From Xenorhabdus poinarii G6 (GTDB lineage Bacteria > Pseudomonadota > Gammaproteobacteria > Enterobacterales > Enterobacteriaceae), in contig NZ_FO704551.1 in the NCBI RefSeq assembly GCF_000968175.1, positions 1,302,001 to 1,366,000 on the forward strand: a DNA stretch of 64,000 bases. The letters run 5' to 3'. Position numbers and translations under genes: made by a program. This document shows positions 18,878-29,600 of the stretch, one piece after another. Below the pieces are notes generated by a model. It was given only the letters and a program-made list of their open reading frames with translations, was not told the DNA's origin and made no database searches. Every line of letters starts with the position of its first letter. Position 1 is the first letter of the stretch.

Positions 18878-21800
18878 TCACCACATTACTTTTATGCCGA
18901 GTTTGGCCTTCAGCTCGTAGCTGTCTGCAAAATTATTCAGATTGGTATTTGCTGACGCCTGGCTATAGACAAGGTATTTACCTTCATTCCAGCTATAGGA
19001 GCCGCCTGCACCGATTTCTCCCCAGAAACGCTCATTCCTGCCATGAAAGGAAACATCCGCCACATCCGTGGAATCACTTTGTCCCAGCAATTCTTGACTA
19101 AGGTTGAAAAGACCGTAGAGATTCGAGACTTTTCCTTTCTTACTCTGCGCATCGCGCCACTTTTGCCGGTAGTCTACTGTCGTACCAACGCGCAATGTCA
19201 TATTCTGACTTCGGTCAAAATTAATTTGGCTGCCAAATTTATCCTCAAAATTCCTCATATTGATGGAAGAATAAGTGAGCTGTGCTTGTGGAGTGAGTGA
19301 CCATGACGGGGTTAAATCAATCCGATGCCCTGATTCCAGACTTAATGTGTACCCAAGTGCAGATTTGTTTTCCCCCAGATGCTGATTAGCCGTTTTTGAG
19401 TAGAGGTCATTATCAAAATAGCTGAGCTGGGCTAGGCCATCCAGATAAAATCCATTGTTGCCATACCACGTACCGGTTCCCCCCACCGCGTAACCATTGG
19501 CACGAATATTCCCCTTACCATGCTCAGAGCTGACATCCGCATCAATATTCGAATATTGCAGGAAAACACCGCCAACGACTGCGCCCTGAGTATTTTCATA
19601 AAGAAGGTTATCGATACCGACTTGGGCGCGTCCCATCTTATAGGTAATATTGTCCGCACCAGAGGTGGTTACACGGGGTGACAGCTTGCCATAAGAGCCG
19701 ATGATTTGTCCCCATACCCCAGTAGGTAACGGGCTTAGGTGATTTGCTTCGTGCTTGTTGGCAATGGTCGTGTTTAAGCCCGCCACGTCACTCAAACGGC
19801 TCTCATGTCCGGCAATTCGGTCATGTAAAGAGGTAGGCTTATTTAATGTCTGCAAAATACTGCCATAAGCCTCGTAAAGACTCACACCAGCATGGTAGAG
19901 CTGCGCCGGAGGATGATGTGGTTGAGTTGGTTTTGAATTTTTCAGCGACGAAATCAGATACCAATCCTTGCCATTTTTATCAAGACGGTAAGCATAAGCA
20001 CCTATGACAATAACGGGATCGCCCTGATGGTGATAGTCACCGGCCAAATTGAATGAGGCATTCGATGTGCCTTTTACTTCCACAACCTTGATACCTTCTT
20101 TTGTGAGCGCCCCTTTTCCACCGGTATTTTTAATCTCAAGCTGTGTTGTGCCGGATGCGTTGCCTTTCACTACCAGTTTGTCAGTAGTGGAATTATCCCC
20201 TGCAAATACCGTCGATAAACTGATCGTACCGTGGTTGCCGGTATAGTCACCCGTGACAGTCAATGTCCGCCCGACCGCGTTATCATCTCTGCCAAATATC
20301 ACCGTGCCGCTGTTATTTAACGCGGAAAACGTGGTATTAAACCCACCTAAATGCAGCGTACTTCCTTTCTCGTTGGTGAACGAAGACGCCGCACTGAAAG
20401 CACCTGCTGTACCTTGGTAAAGCGTCCCCTGCTGTACGGCTGTTGTTCCTGTATAAGTATTTACGCCAGTGAGGGTGAGTTTGTTTTTACCCTTTTTAAC
20501 CAGATTGCCCTCACCGGTGATCTTGCCAGCAAATGCCATGTCATTTGAACGGTAAAAGGCGAGGGAACCGTTACGACCAATTTCAACATCGCCGATAATA
20601 TCGCCTTCAGTGCCGCTATTCCCAATCTGGAGCGTACCGCGAGTCACTTTTGTACCGCCGGTGTATCCATTCTTAGCGGCTAAAATCAACGTACCCTCAT
20701 CCCCTTTTTCAAGCATTGCTGTCCCTATCAGGGGAGATTTAATGGTGGCAAGCATACCCGCTGAGGATTTATTACCTGCACCCACACGGATTTTGGCGCT
20801 TCCCGTACTGTCAGTGGCTAATGTCAGCGGTTCACCGGTAATCACATACCCATCGGTTCTGAATTGCATCCCGTTGACCGTGACAGCCCCCCCGCTGTTA
20901 TTGACCCGTACCGTACCGGCTTTTTTAGAGAAGATAGGGAATTGGTCAGTATTGCGCCAACTGGATTTCATGACCCCTGATTTCGATGTCCAGTTCTGAT
21001 CACCATCCACCTGCCAGAGACCATCACCTCCGGCCCACCAGTTCAGGGTTAGTCCCCCCGTGTTAGTGAGATGGACTTGATTCGGGTGATGTGTATCGAG
21101 AGAGAGTGAACCGGAATTGTCACCCGTTATCGTCATCCCATTATTATTTAACTTGCGGTCATAATTGAAGATATCGTATTCACCTGCGGCGAAACCGCCC
21201 AGTTCCTTAACATTCAGTGTACCTGCCAGCGTCAGATCGCCATGAACCGTAAATAACCCGGATGCTTCCTCCGATCCAAGGGAGATATCTACGTTAGCAT
21301 CCGGCTCAAGGATCAAGTCATTGTCAAATGTCAGGATATCGCCTTGTTGACCTGTCCCCGCAAGATGACCGCCAGCTTTAATCGTTGTTGTGCCCCCAAT
21401 AGTGCCGGTGCCACTCACCGCACCCCCTTTTTTTACAGTGAGCTTCGACGTTTTGTCGCCAAGTTTTCCATTAATGGAAAACATGCCGCCTTCAACATTC
21501 GTTGTTCCTGTAAACGCGGAGGAATCTGCGCTTAGCGTTGTTGTGCCCGTTTCTGTCTTCTCAATCAGGCCATTACCGGAAATCGCACTCTCAAAAGTAT
21601 TTAGGCCACTGAGATTAAAGGCCAGTATGCCATTGTTTAAAATACCGCCTTTGGCAAGATTTCCGCTTTTACCGCCGTTACCGAGTTGTAATGTGGCATC
21701 TTTATCTATTGTGGTTTTACCAGAGTAAGTGTTATTACTGGTTAAGGTTGCTGTTCCTCCCTTAACTTCCAGCGATCCGGTTCCGCTTATTTCACCATCC

Positions 21801-23560
21801 AGCGTCACCACACTGTCTTTTTTACCGGCAACAATGACTGCCCCATTATTGTCGATACCTGCGAGAGAGAGTTTGCCAATTTTAGCCCCATCACCAAATT
21901 GCAGTTTGCCTGTTGTCACGGTGATGGGTTTACCGGTTTTTATATTATTGGTCAGAATCAAATCGCCAGTTCCCCGATGGTAAACAGAACCATTTCCATC
22001 AATCTCGTTATCGAAAATTGTTGGAATAGTGCGGGAAAAAGCCAGTATTCCGTTATTGCCAATCGTGACTTTAGACTGATTATTAATGCTTCCCGTCGTC
22101 CCATTATTGCCAAGCTGTAAAGTGCCTGATTCAATATTTGTTTCACCGGTATAGGTATTTTTTCCTGTTAAAATAGTTGTGCCAATACCGGTCTGGTGAA
22201 CATTCCCTGTTCCGCTAATGATATGGTTATAAGCTGTTTTATCACTTTGGTTGAAATAAAGAGTTCCATCATTATTTGTAATATCACTGGAAATACGTCC
22301 GCCATCGCCAAGATAAAATTCGCTTCCCGATAACAGCGTTACAGCCTCAATGCTCATATGATGGGTATAATTTTTTGTTTTCGTTCCATTGCCATCGATG
22401 GTAACAATGGAATCTTTTATTCCAGTTACATCGCCATCCAGAATAGCTTTTGGGCCAGACATAAAAAGTTTGGCGCTTCCAAGCGCTACCTTGCCAGTGA
22501 TCGAACCGGAATTGTAAATACCATCGGAAATGGTGCCAGCATTATCTATAGCAAATTTATCCCCTTTTATTTCGCCACTATCTTGATTCGTGATGGTATC
22601 GACAACACCTTTATCGTCGATATAAATTCCATTTCGCTTTCCATATAGCAAGGACGCATTGGTAATTTGTTTGATTTTGGACGACCTGATGTGGGGATTA
22701 GCATCCAATAGAGCCATGCCTTTCCCAGTGACCTGAATGGCGTCCTGCTCAGCTGTAACCCCTTTACTCCCGGAGTGATTATAGAGCTTTTCGAGATATC
22801 CTCCATTCTGAATCAGAACGCCGTGATTGGGGCCAATCACTGTTCCATCATTATTGAAAATACCGACATTACTGCCAGCGTCGACAACAAACGTTGCTAA
22901 AGTAGAGAGGGAATTATTCTTCTGAGATTTCAGTGTTCCAAAATTATGAAGGAGCTTAAGTGTTGAAGTTATAGAAGATACCCCATTAATTTCGCCTCCT
23001 TTCTGATTTAGGATGGTATCTATTCGTCCATATTGACTATTATCATTTGAGTCACTCGCAGGTTGTATTTGTATTGCATTCAATGAGCCAGTGTCAGCGC
23101 TGGAATTAATTGAGCCATAATTATCTAGCATATTCATGTGGCCAGAAACCCATACGGTTCCGCTTGTTCCGTTTATGGTTCCGTGATTAAGCAATTTTCC
23201 GACAGAACCGCTATAAGTTACTGTGACTCCAGCGCTTCCCTGCAAAACTCCGTTATTCTTAATGCTATCAACGGAAATTACTTGTGCCTGATTATTGTTA
23301 GTGCCGATATTGACAGCACTGTATTTCAGACCGTAATGATCGAACTGATTTGCTTGCCCTATAGGGGCATCAATCGATGCATTGATAGTCAAATTTTCGC
23401 TCTGTGAGAGATTACAGGGGGCTGTCTCATTTTCGGAAATGGTGGTATTCGTATTCGAAGAGCCGCATGATGATTCCGCTATTGCATCAACAGTTATCCC
23501 TGAGAACAGTAAAGCCACCCTAACAGTTATTGGAAATACAGCATGTCTGTATATCTTCAT
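18878..23560 (-). CDS. Autotransporter adhesin (type Va secretion)
   Basis: A 1560-residue classical autotransporter. A signal peptide (ends near VDAIA) is followed by a beta-helix passenger. The passenger shows at least five passenger-associated transport repeats of the form NTYTGxTxIxxGTLQLGN (roughly residues 460-1080). From about 1280 a 12-strand AIDA/pertactin-type barrel follows (VWGQIIGSYGK) and ends in Trp. An N-terminal Cys pair is also visible. AGGGGC precedes the ATG. It lies downstream of paralogue B on the same strand. Adhesion or aggregation is the likely role; no protease or lipase motif was seen. The gene is intact. Confidence 0.92.
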   Translation of the reverse strand: MKIYRHAVFPITVRVALLFSGITVDAIAESSCGSSNTNTTISENETAPCNLSQSENLTINASIDAPIGQANQFDHYGLKYSAVNIGTNNNQAQVISVDSIKNNGVLQGSAGVTVTYSGSVGKLLNHGTINGTSGTVWVSGHMNMLDNYGSINSSADTGSLNAIQIQPASDSNDNSQYGRIDTILNQKGGEINGVSSITSTLKLLHNFGTLKSQKNNSLSTLATFVVDAGSNVGIFNNDGTVIGPNHGVLIQNGGYLEKLYNHSGSKGVTAEQDAIQVTGKGMALLDANPHIRSSKIKQITNASLLYGKRNGIYIDDKGVVDTITNQDSGEIKGDKFAIDNAGTISDGIYNSGSITGKVALGSAKLFMSGPKAILDGDVTGIKDSIVTIDGNGTKTKNYTHHMSIEAVTLLSGSEFYLGDGGRISSDITNNDGTLYFNQSDKTAYNHIISGTGNVHQTGIGTTILTGKNTYTGETNIESGTLQLGNNGTTGSINNQSKVTIGNNGILAFSRTIPTIFDNEIDGNGSVYHRGTGDLILTNNIKTGKPITVTTGKLQFGDGAKIGKLSLAGIDNNGAVIVAGKKDSVVTLDGEISGTGSLEVKGGTATLTSNNTYSGKTTIDKDATLQLGNGGKSGNLAKGGILNNGILAFNLSGLNTFESAISGNGLIEKTETGTTTLSADSSAFTGTTNVEGGMFSINGKLGDKTSKLTVKKGGAVSGTGTIGGTTTIKAGGHLAGTGQQGDILTFDNDLILEPDANVDISLGSEEASGLFTVHGDLTLAGTLNVKELGGFAAGEYDIFNYDRKLNNNGMTITGDNSGSLSLDTHHPNQVHLTNTGGLTLNWWAGGDGLWQVDGDQNWTSKSGVMKSSWRNTDQFPIFSKKAGTVRVNNSGGAVTVNGMQFRTDGYVITGEPLTLATDSTGSAKIRVGAGNKSSAGMLATIKSPLIGTAMLEKGDEGTLILAAKNGYTGGTKVTRGTLQIGNSGTEGDIIGDVEIGRNGSLAFYRSNDMAFAGKITGEGNLVKKGKNKLTLTGVNTYTGTTAVQQGTLYQGTAGAFSAASSFTNEKGSTLHLGGFNTTFSALNNSGTVIFGRDDNAVGRTLTVTGDYTGNHGTISLSTVFAGDNSTTDKLVVKGNASGTTQLEIKNTGGKGALTKEGIKVVEVKGTSNASFNLAGDYHHQGDPVIVIGAYAYRLDKNGKDWYLISSLKNSKPTQPHHPPAQLYHAGVSLYEAYGSILQTLNKPTSLHDRIAGHESRLSDVAGLNTTIANKHEANHLSPLPTGVWGQIIGSYGKLSPRVTTSGADNITYKMGRAQVGIDNLLYENTQGAVVGGVFLQYSNIDADVSSEHGKGNIRANGYAVGGTGTWYGNNGFYLDGLAQLSYFDNDLYSKTANQHLGENKSALGYTLSLESGHRIDLTPSWSLTPQAQLTYSSINMRNFEDKFGSQINFDRSQNMTLRVGTTVDYRQKWRDAQSKKGKVSNLYGLFNLSQELLGQSDSTDVADVSFHGRNERFWGEIGAGGSYSWNEGKYLVYSQASANTNLNNFADSYELKAKLGIKVMW

Positions 23561-23876
23561 AAGACGCCCCTTAAATAACCTGATTTCTATTTAAATAACT
23601 AAGTAGAGCTTACTAAATAATGATGCATAAATGCCATGCATAGCCTTCGTCAGTTCATTGTTATACATGGAATAATTAACACATAAAGCATAGCGTTATT
23701 TTGGAAATTTATTTAGAGTATTATTACTGTAGGATATATTTACCACAGCGTCGATAGTGGAGTGGTTTTTAGCGGCCATGAATTGAGATGAAAGGGCCCG
23801 GTACTTCAGTGCCACGCCTAAACAAATATATGTCACCAACTTGAATTCAGTCGGTGTCCATATATTTATTTAGTTA
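23561..23876. other. Intergenic interval with a large inverted repeat
   Basis: About 315 bp, mostly AT-rich, holding the autotransporter promoter. Between 23823 and 23870 lies an imperfect palindrome: AAATATATG...ACCAAC...GAATTCA and its complement, about 24 bases per arm. It sits directly behind paralogue B and probably forms its terminator, though a small mobile palindrome is possible. Confidence 0.55.
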
Positions 23877-25385
23877 TTAAGGGGCAACGGTGTCGAATCC
23901 TCGAGTGAAAAGTTGTGATTTCTGGTTCTGTGCAAGACGGCTATAGTCTATTGAAATCGAACCTTCAAAATCACCTTTTGCCGTGTCATAACCGAGAAGT
24001 TTATCGGCAGTGATGAGGTGCTTGTAATAACCATTATCTATTTCACTCTGTTGTACTATGTGATTTTCAGCTACCACAATCGGCAGAGGACGTACGGGTA
24101 ATTTTGTATCGACGCAATATGAAATATAGGCTTTAATCGTGATTGAGTCACCTACGGTGATCTTATTTGGGTCACTCGGATCCGCTGGCAGCCAGACCTC
24201 AATTCCTTTTGTACCGATACTGTGGATATTTATTGACTGATATATGCCAACAAATAGGCCGAACTGGTTATATACTTCAGGCGCAGCCAGAGTCCGGTTT
24301 TTATCATTGGGGTCTGGGCTGTTATTACCACCGTTATCATAGTTTATATAATTAAGTTTGGATCTTTCCGACGTACCTGTTTGGTTAAGCGCAACATAAC
24401 TGATATGGTTATCACCCGGATACAGGTCGCTGTAAGCAACTTTAAATTTATAATATCCGCTTTCTTCAACTGTTAGCCGCCCAACGAAGAGTTCTTTCTT
24501 TAAAATGTCTTTTTTATCGTCTGTTACAAATCCGATGATAAAATCGCCGATTTTGGCTCCCTTGTAGCTCGGGACTATGAAAGTAAAGTCATTCGTTTCA
24601 TCTGGCCTTGTTAAAGTAGAAGACAAAAATGTTTCTTCAATGTTTGGTGGCTGAAGGTTGTCAGATTCGTTAGTCAGAATAGATGTAATAAAGATGACTT
24701 GTTTTTGATTGTATGTCTCATCATTGAATATTGTATCAAGATCAACGAAATTAGAGATGCCCTGAGTGGCATAAATTTTTAGATTCACCGCAGAGCGAGA
24801 TGTTTTCTGTATCAGGTAGTAATAATACGAGTTTTCCTGATCAATCTCATAAGGAAGAAACTCAACCATGTCCTCCGTGAATATTCTCAGTGGGGCCGTT
24901 GTACGAAGCGGAATATCATAGTGTGAGATGGGGCCACCTTTTTTTAGCATCGGATTGATTGACGCTGAAACGAACGGATTAGGGTTAGTGGTAGTATTTG
25001 GTGGAGGGCCAGTTAAGGTAACCGCGTTTGGGTCGTACAAATAAGCGCTTGATCCTCTCAGTGTGCAAGTATCTGGATTTAGGTCTGGGTTGTCGATAGA
25101 GTGGTAGGTTCCCTCTGTGTGGGGGTTGCCCGTTGTATTTGCGGTAAACTTAATTGTCTGATCGCCACCGTTTTCATCGGCTTGAAATATCAGTTGCTGG
25201 GAATATATCCCTTTAACAACTGAGCTGGGGAATTCCTTGATTAGCGTCACTCCTGGTGGAGAATTAACATTGATCTTTGTCGTATTCTGAATATTTTTTT
25301 CATTGGTTATCGAAACAATAACACTGAATGGTTGTCCTTTGATGATATTACCGCTTGAGGGAACTATTGTGATTTGTCCAGCCAT
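23877..25385 (-). CDS. Unrecognised 502-residue protein, island copy B
   Basis: Paralogue of the protein at 16069-17595. The order of segments is the same: Ig-like start (NIIKGQPFSVIVSIT), DNPDLNPDTC, a nearly invariant middle (PLRTTAPLRIFTEDMVEF), YINYDNGG and the end DYSRLAQNQKSQLFTR. The ends differ at many positions while the middle is close to identical even in DNA. It has no signal peptide. AAAGGAG precedes the ATG, and the ribosome site region resembles that of copy A. It is followed on the same strand by the autotransporter. Confidence 0.85.
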   Translation of the reverse strand: MAGQITIVPSSGNIIKGQPFSVIVSITNEKNIQNTTKINVNSPPGVTLIKEFPSSVVKGIYSQQLIFQADENGGDQTIKFTANTTGNPHTEGTYHSIDNPDLNPDTCTLRGSSAYLYDPNAVTLTGPPPNTTTNPNPFVSASINPMLKKGGPISHYDIPLRTTAPLRIFTEDMVEFLPYEIDQENSYYYYLIQKTSRSAVNLKIYATQGISNFVDLDTIFNDETYNQKQVIFITSILTNESDNLQPPNIEETFLSSTLTRPDETNDFTFIVPSYKGAKIGDFIIGFVTDDKKDILKKELFVGRLTVEESGYYKFKVAYSDLYPGDNHISYVALNQTGTSERSKLNYINYDNGGNNSPDPNDKNRTLAAPEVYNQFGLFVGIYQSINIHSIGTKGIEVWLPADPSDPNKITVGDSITIKAYISYCVDTKLPVRPLPIVVAENHIVQQSEIDNGYYKHLITADKLLGYDTAKGDFEGSISIDYSRLAQNQKSQLFTRGFDTVAP

Positions 25386-25842
25386 GATATTACTCCTTTC
25401 AAAACATGATGTTTATTGGGAATTTAAAATTAAATTTATGTTTAAAGAAACCACTAAACGATATATTTAATTAGTTGGCTTTATTGATTTGCAATAAATA
25501 TTGCAATAAGGTTAGTGTTTATTGTGATTTTTTTGCTGTTCCACATTAGAATCGCAGATAGAATGAATAACTACAATGCCGGTAATAAAAAAACAATGAA
25601 ATGCTAACGTTAACAATGAATGTGTTCTCTTACTCGTACATTGAAAGATGAATTATCAGTAAAGAAGACAATTCTCTCACATTCCGTATTGGCTCATCTT
25701 TTCTCCGAATCAATTGTTATAACGTTGTGTGTCATTTATTTTCGTTGTCCAGATGGGAGAGGGCGCGCTTTAATCACTCCGGCTGGCGGTATGGTAGTAT
25801 GAGGACCGATGTGATAGTTATCTGAAATGAGGTCAATATTGA
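25386..25842. other. Gene-free interval, right edge of the island
   Basis: About 455 bp. The first 230 bp are AT-rich and should hold the promoter of copy B. A 60-codon frame at 25620-25802 has no recognisable sequence and no good ribosome site, so I do not call it. GC content rises towards the acetyltransferase gene. Confidence 0.5.
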
Positions 25843-26406
25843 ATGATACTGAAGACTAAACGATTGATCCTGCGACAGTGGAGGGATGAAGACTATCCTG
25901 TGTATGCAAAACTTAATGCCGATCCAAAAGTCATGCGTTATTTCCCATTTCTTTTATCTGCTGAACAGAGTTTTGAGCAAGCAAACAGGTTGAAAAATAA
26001 CATTGCCGAAAGAGGATGGGGATTATGGGCGGTGGAGCTGAAAGAGAGCGAGGAATTTATCGGTTTCATTGGGTTGAACGCAGTTGATGCGGGAAGTGGA
26101 ATCCCTAATGCCCCAATGATAGAGATTGGGTGGCGTCTTCTGTCTACCCACTGGGGAAAGGGGTATGCAACTGAGGGCGCAAAGAGAGCGCTCAAATTCG
26201 CTTTTGAAGAGCTGAAGGTGGCGGAAATCTATTCCTTTACGGCTTTGGTGAATAAACCATCGCAACGGGTCATGATTAAGGCTGGTATGCGTAATATTGG
26301 TGCAGATTTCGATCATCCTAAATTAACACCAAAAGATGCGCTATCGCGACATTGCCTTTATCGAATAAGGCGTGAGGAGTGGATGTATCATTCCGCTACG
26401 AAATAG
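25843..26406 (+). CDS. GNAT-family N-acetyltransferase, RimJ/RimL type
   Basis: A 187-residue protein of the Acetyltransf_3 class. It has the typical start LKTKRLILRQWRDEDYP, the strand IGFIGLN, the acetyl-CoA-binding segment HWGKGYATEGAKRALKFAF near residues 105-125, and the Asn-containing ALVNKPSQRVMIKAGM. Members acetylate ribosomal protein N-termini, amino acids or antibiotics; the substrate cannot be told from sequence. It is convergent with mfd. Confidence 0.88.
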   Translation: MILKTKRLILRQWRDEDYPVYAKLNADPKVMRYFPFLLSAEQSFEQANRLKNNIAERGWGLWAVELKESEEFIGFIGLNAVDAGSGIPNAPMIEIGWRLLSTHWGKGYATEGAKRALKFAFEELKVAEIYSFTALVNKPSQRVMIKAGMRNIGADFDHPKLTPKDALSRHCLYRIRREEWMYHSATK

Positions 26407-26638
26407 GAATCACTGATCAGGCAACGGTAATATCACCCCATCGCTGTTTTGTCTTCATACTTGGATGATTTCGTGTTGGCATATCATATCAATATCGGGA
26501 GTCATACGAGAGTTAACCCAAATTCTGTTTAAGCCGTCATCGAAATATTGTCTTCTGAGTAGAAAATGTTCTGTGACGGCCTATTCCATTTTAAGGGGAT
26601 AAACCTGAATGTCTTTAGCTCAGGTATCGCTTTTATGG

Positions 26639-29600
26639 TTAATCAAATTTGTGTTGATCAAAATTTTCTAATAATTGCTGAATAAAAGATAAACGGGTCG
26701 TCCGTTCGGTTAATTCAGTAATAAATTTCAACTTAGATGGCCCATCCAATCGGTAAATATTGGGTTGCGTTTGTAACAAGCTAATCAGATAGTTTGGATC
26801 GACTTTATTGTGATGGCTAAATTCAATGAATCCCCCTTTTTCATTGGCTTCAATCCGTTTGATACCAAATCGTTGAGCCATCAGACGGATGGACGCCGAT
26901 TGTAATAATTGACGCCCTGCATCGGGCAGACTCCCGAATCGGTCAATCAGCTCCACTTTCAGTTCATCCAATTCGGCATTATCCTGAGCACTTGCGATAC
27001 GTTTATAGAAAGACAAACGCATATTAACATCGGGAATATAATCATCAGGCAAAAGCACCGGCATACGCAATTCTATCTCAGTCTGTTGGTTGGTGAGATC
27101 TTCAAGCGAAAGTTCTCGCCCCTGCTTGAGTGCATCGACAGCGCTTTCCAATAACTCCATATAGAGAGTGAAGCCGATGCTGGCTATTTGTCCGCTTTGG
27201 TCTTCTCCCAGCAATTCACCCGCTCCCCTAATTTCCAAATCGTGAGTTGCCAGCGCGAAACCGGCACCCAGATCTTCGAGGGATGCAATGGCTTCCAGAC
27301 GTTTTTGTGCATCGCTGGTCATGGCTTTTGGATGGGGTGTCAGTAAATAAGCATAAGCCTGATGATGGGATCGCCCGACACGGCCACGTAATTGATGCAA
27401 TTGTGCTAAGCCAAAGTGATCTGCGCGTTCAATAATGATGGTATTAGCACTGGGAATATCAATACCTGTCTCAATAATCGTGGTACAAACCAGCACATTA
27501 AAACGTTGGTGATGGAAATCCGTCATAACGCGTTCTAAATCACGCTCACGCATTTGCCCATGCCCGACAACGATCCTGGCCTCGGGAACCAATTCTTCCA
27601 GGCGGGCTTTTGCTTTTTCAATGTTTTCAATATCGTTATACAAATAATAAACCTGACCACCACGTAAAATTTCACGCAGGATGGATTCACGTACCACAAG
27701 GCTATCATATTCACGCACAAACGTTTTGACCGCCAAACGGCGTGCCGGCGGCGTCGCGATAATGGAGAGATCGCGCATACCACTCATTGCCATATTGAGT
27801 GTTCGGGGGATCGGGGTGGCAGTCAGTGTCAGTACATCGACATCAGCCCGAATCGCTTTAATTCGTTCTTTATGGCGGACGCCGAAGCGATGTTCTTCAT
27901 CGACGATCAATAAGCCGAGATCTTTCCAGCGCAAATCACTTTGCAGTAGTTTGTGAGTACCAATAATGATATCCACTTTTCCTTCTCCGGCCAGCTCAAT
28001 GACCTGTTGCTGCTCTTTGGCACTACGAAAACGTGACATGACTTCAATATGTACAGGCCAGTTTGCAAAGCGATCGCGGAAATTATCATAATGCTGCTGC
28101 GCCAATAACGTTGTTGGCACAAGAACGGCAACTTGCTTATTGTTACTGATGGCCAGAAATGCCGCCCGCATGGCCACTTCTGTTTTTCCAAACCCGACAT
28201 CGCCGCAGACCAGTCTGTCCATGGCAATAGGTTGGCACATATCATCAAGTACTGCATTGATCGTCTGTTCTTGATCAGGTGTTGTATCAAATGGAAAACT
28301 CTGACAGAACAGTTGGTATTGCTCATGATCGCGTTTGAATGCAAAACCGGGTTTAACAGCGCGTTGTGCGTAAACATCCAAGAGTTCGGCAGCAACATCA
28401 CGCACTTTTTCAGCTGCTTTCTGGCGTGCTTTACTCCATGCTTCTCCACCGAGCTTGTGTAGCGGGGCGCTTTCTTCTGTTCCCCCGGCATAACGGCTGA
28501 TGAGATGCAGGGAAGAGACGGGGACATACAGTTTATCGTCCCCGGCATAAGTCAGGATAAGATATTCTGCTTTGATGCCACCTGCTTCCAGCGTTGTCAA
28601 TCCCTGATAACGTCCAACGCCATGCTCAAGGTGAACGACAGGTTGACCGTGGCGGAGTTCTGCGAGATTGCGAATTAACGTGTCGGCATTGATAGTGCGC
28701 CGATTATCCTGACGACGACGGCTGACGCGTTCGCCAAGCAGGTCACTTTCACCGATAAACGCGAGCTGGTTGTCGTCATCAATAAAGCCCTGATCCGCCG
28801 CACCAACCATCAAATAATGACCAGGGCTATCGGCATCGGCTAATTGTTTGATGGTTTTCGGATGGATGTTGATGCGTGAGAGTAATTCTTGTACTGATTC
28901 CCGACGTCCCTCACTTTCGACTGAAAACACAATCTTGCCACTGAATTGCGTGATGAAACGGGATAACTTATCCAGTGGCATTTTTTGCTGCGCAACGATC
29001 GATAAATCTGGCAGAGGTTGATAGGCGAGATTGGTATTTTTGGCTTTTTGAGGAAGGGTTTCATGATCAACTTCAATACGAGGCCAGTTTTTCAGTTCTG
29101 AAAAGAGTTGATTAACAGGTAACCAAAGCTGTTCAGGTGCGAGTAACGGCCGCATAGTATCCACTTTGCGGCTTTCAAAACGTTGTACCACATCCTGCCA
29201 GAAGCGCTCTGTCGCACTGACTAAACGTTGGGTAATCAGCAAGGTATTTTGGGGAAGATATTCAAAAATGCTAGGCAACGGTTGTTTAAAGAACAGTGGT
29301 TGCCAATATTCAATGCCAGCCGGGAGGATCTTTTTACTGACTTGCTGATAAATATGTTCTGAATCACGACGGACCTCGAACTGTTCACGCCACTGGCTGC
29401 GAAAGAGCTCAATGGCATCCTGATCAATGGGAAACTCATGAGCGGGCAATAAATTGATTTTTTCCACTTCGGCCAATGTTCGTTGAGTATCGACATCAAA
29501 GGTGCGCACGCTGTCTATTTCATCATCGAAAAAATCAATGCGATAAGGCTGTTCACTGCCCATCGGGAAAAGATCCAACAAAGCGCCGCGCGTGGCGAAC

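Noticed and set aside
18878..23560. Many plus-strand frames of 60-130 codons opposite the autotransporter gene
   Set aside because: They are shadows created by the repetitive Gly/Thr/Asn codons of the passenger domain; none has a ribosome site or known motif.
25620..25802. Sixty-codon frame near the right edge of the island
   Set aside because: No ribosome site, no recognisable sequence, in an AT-rich intergenic region.
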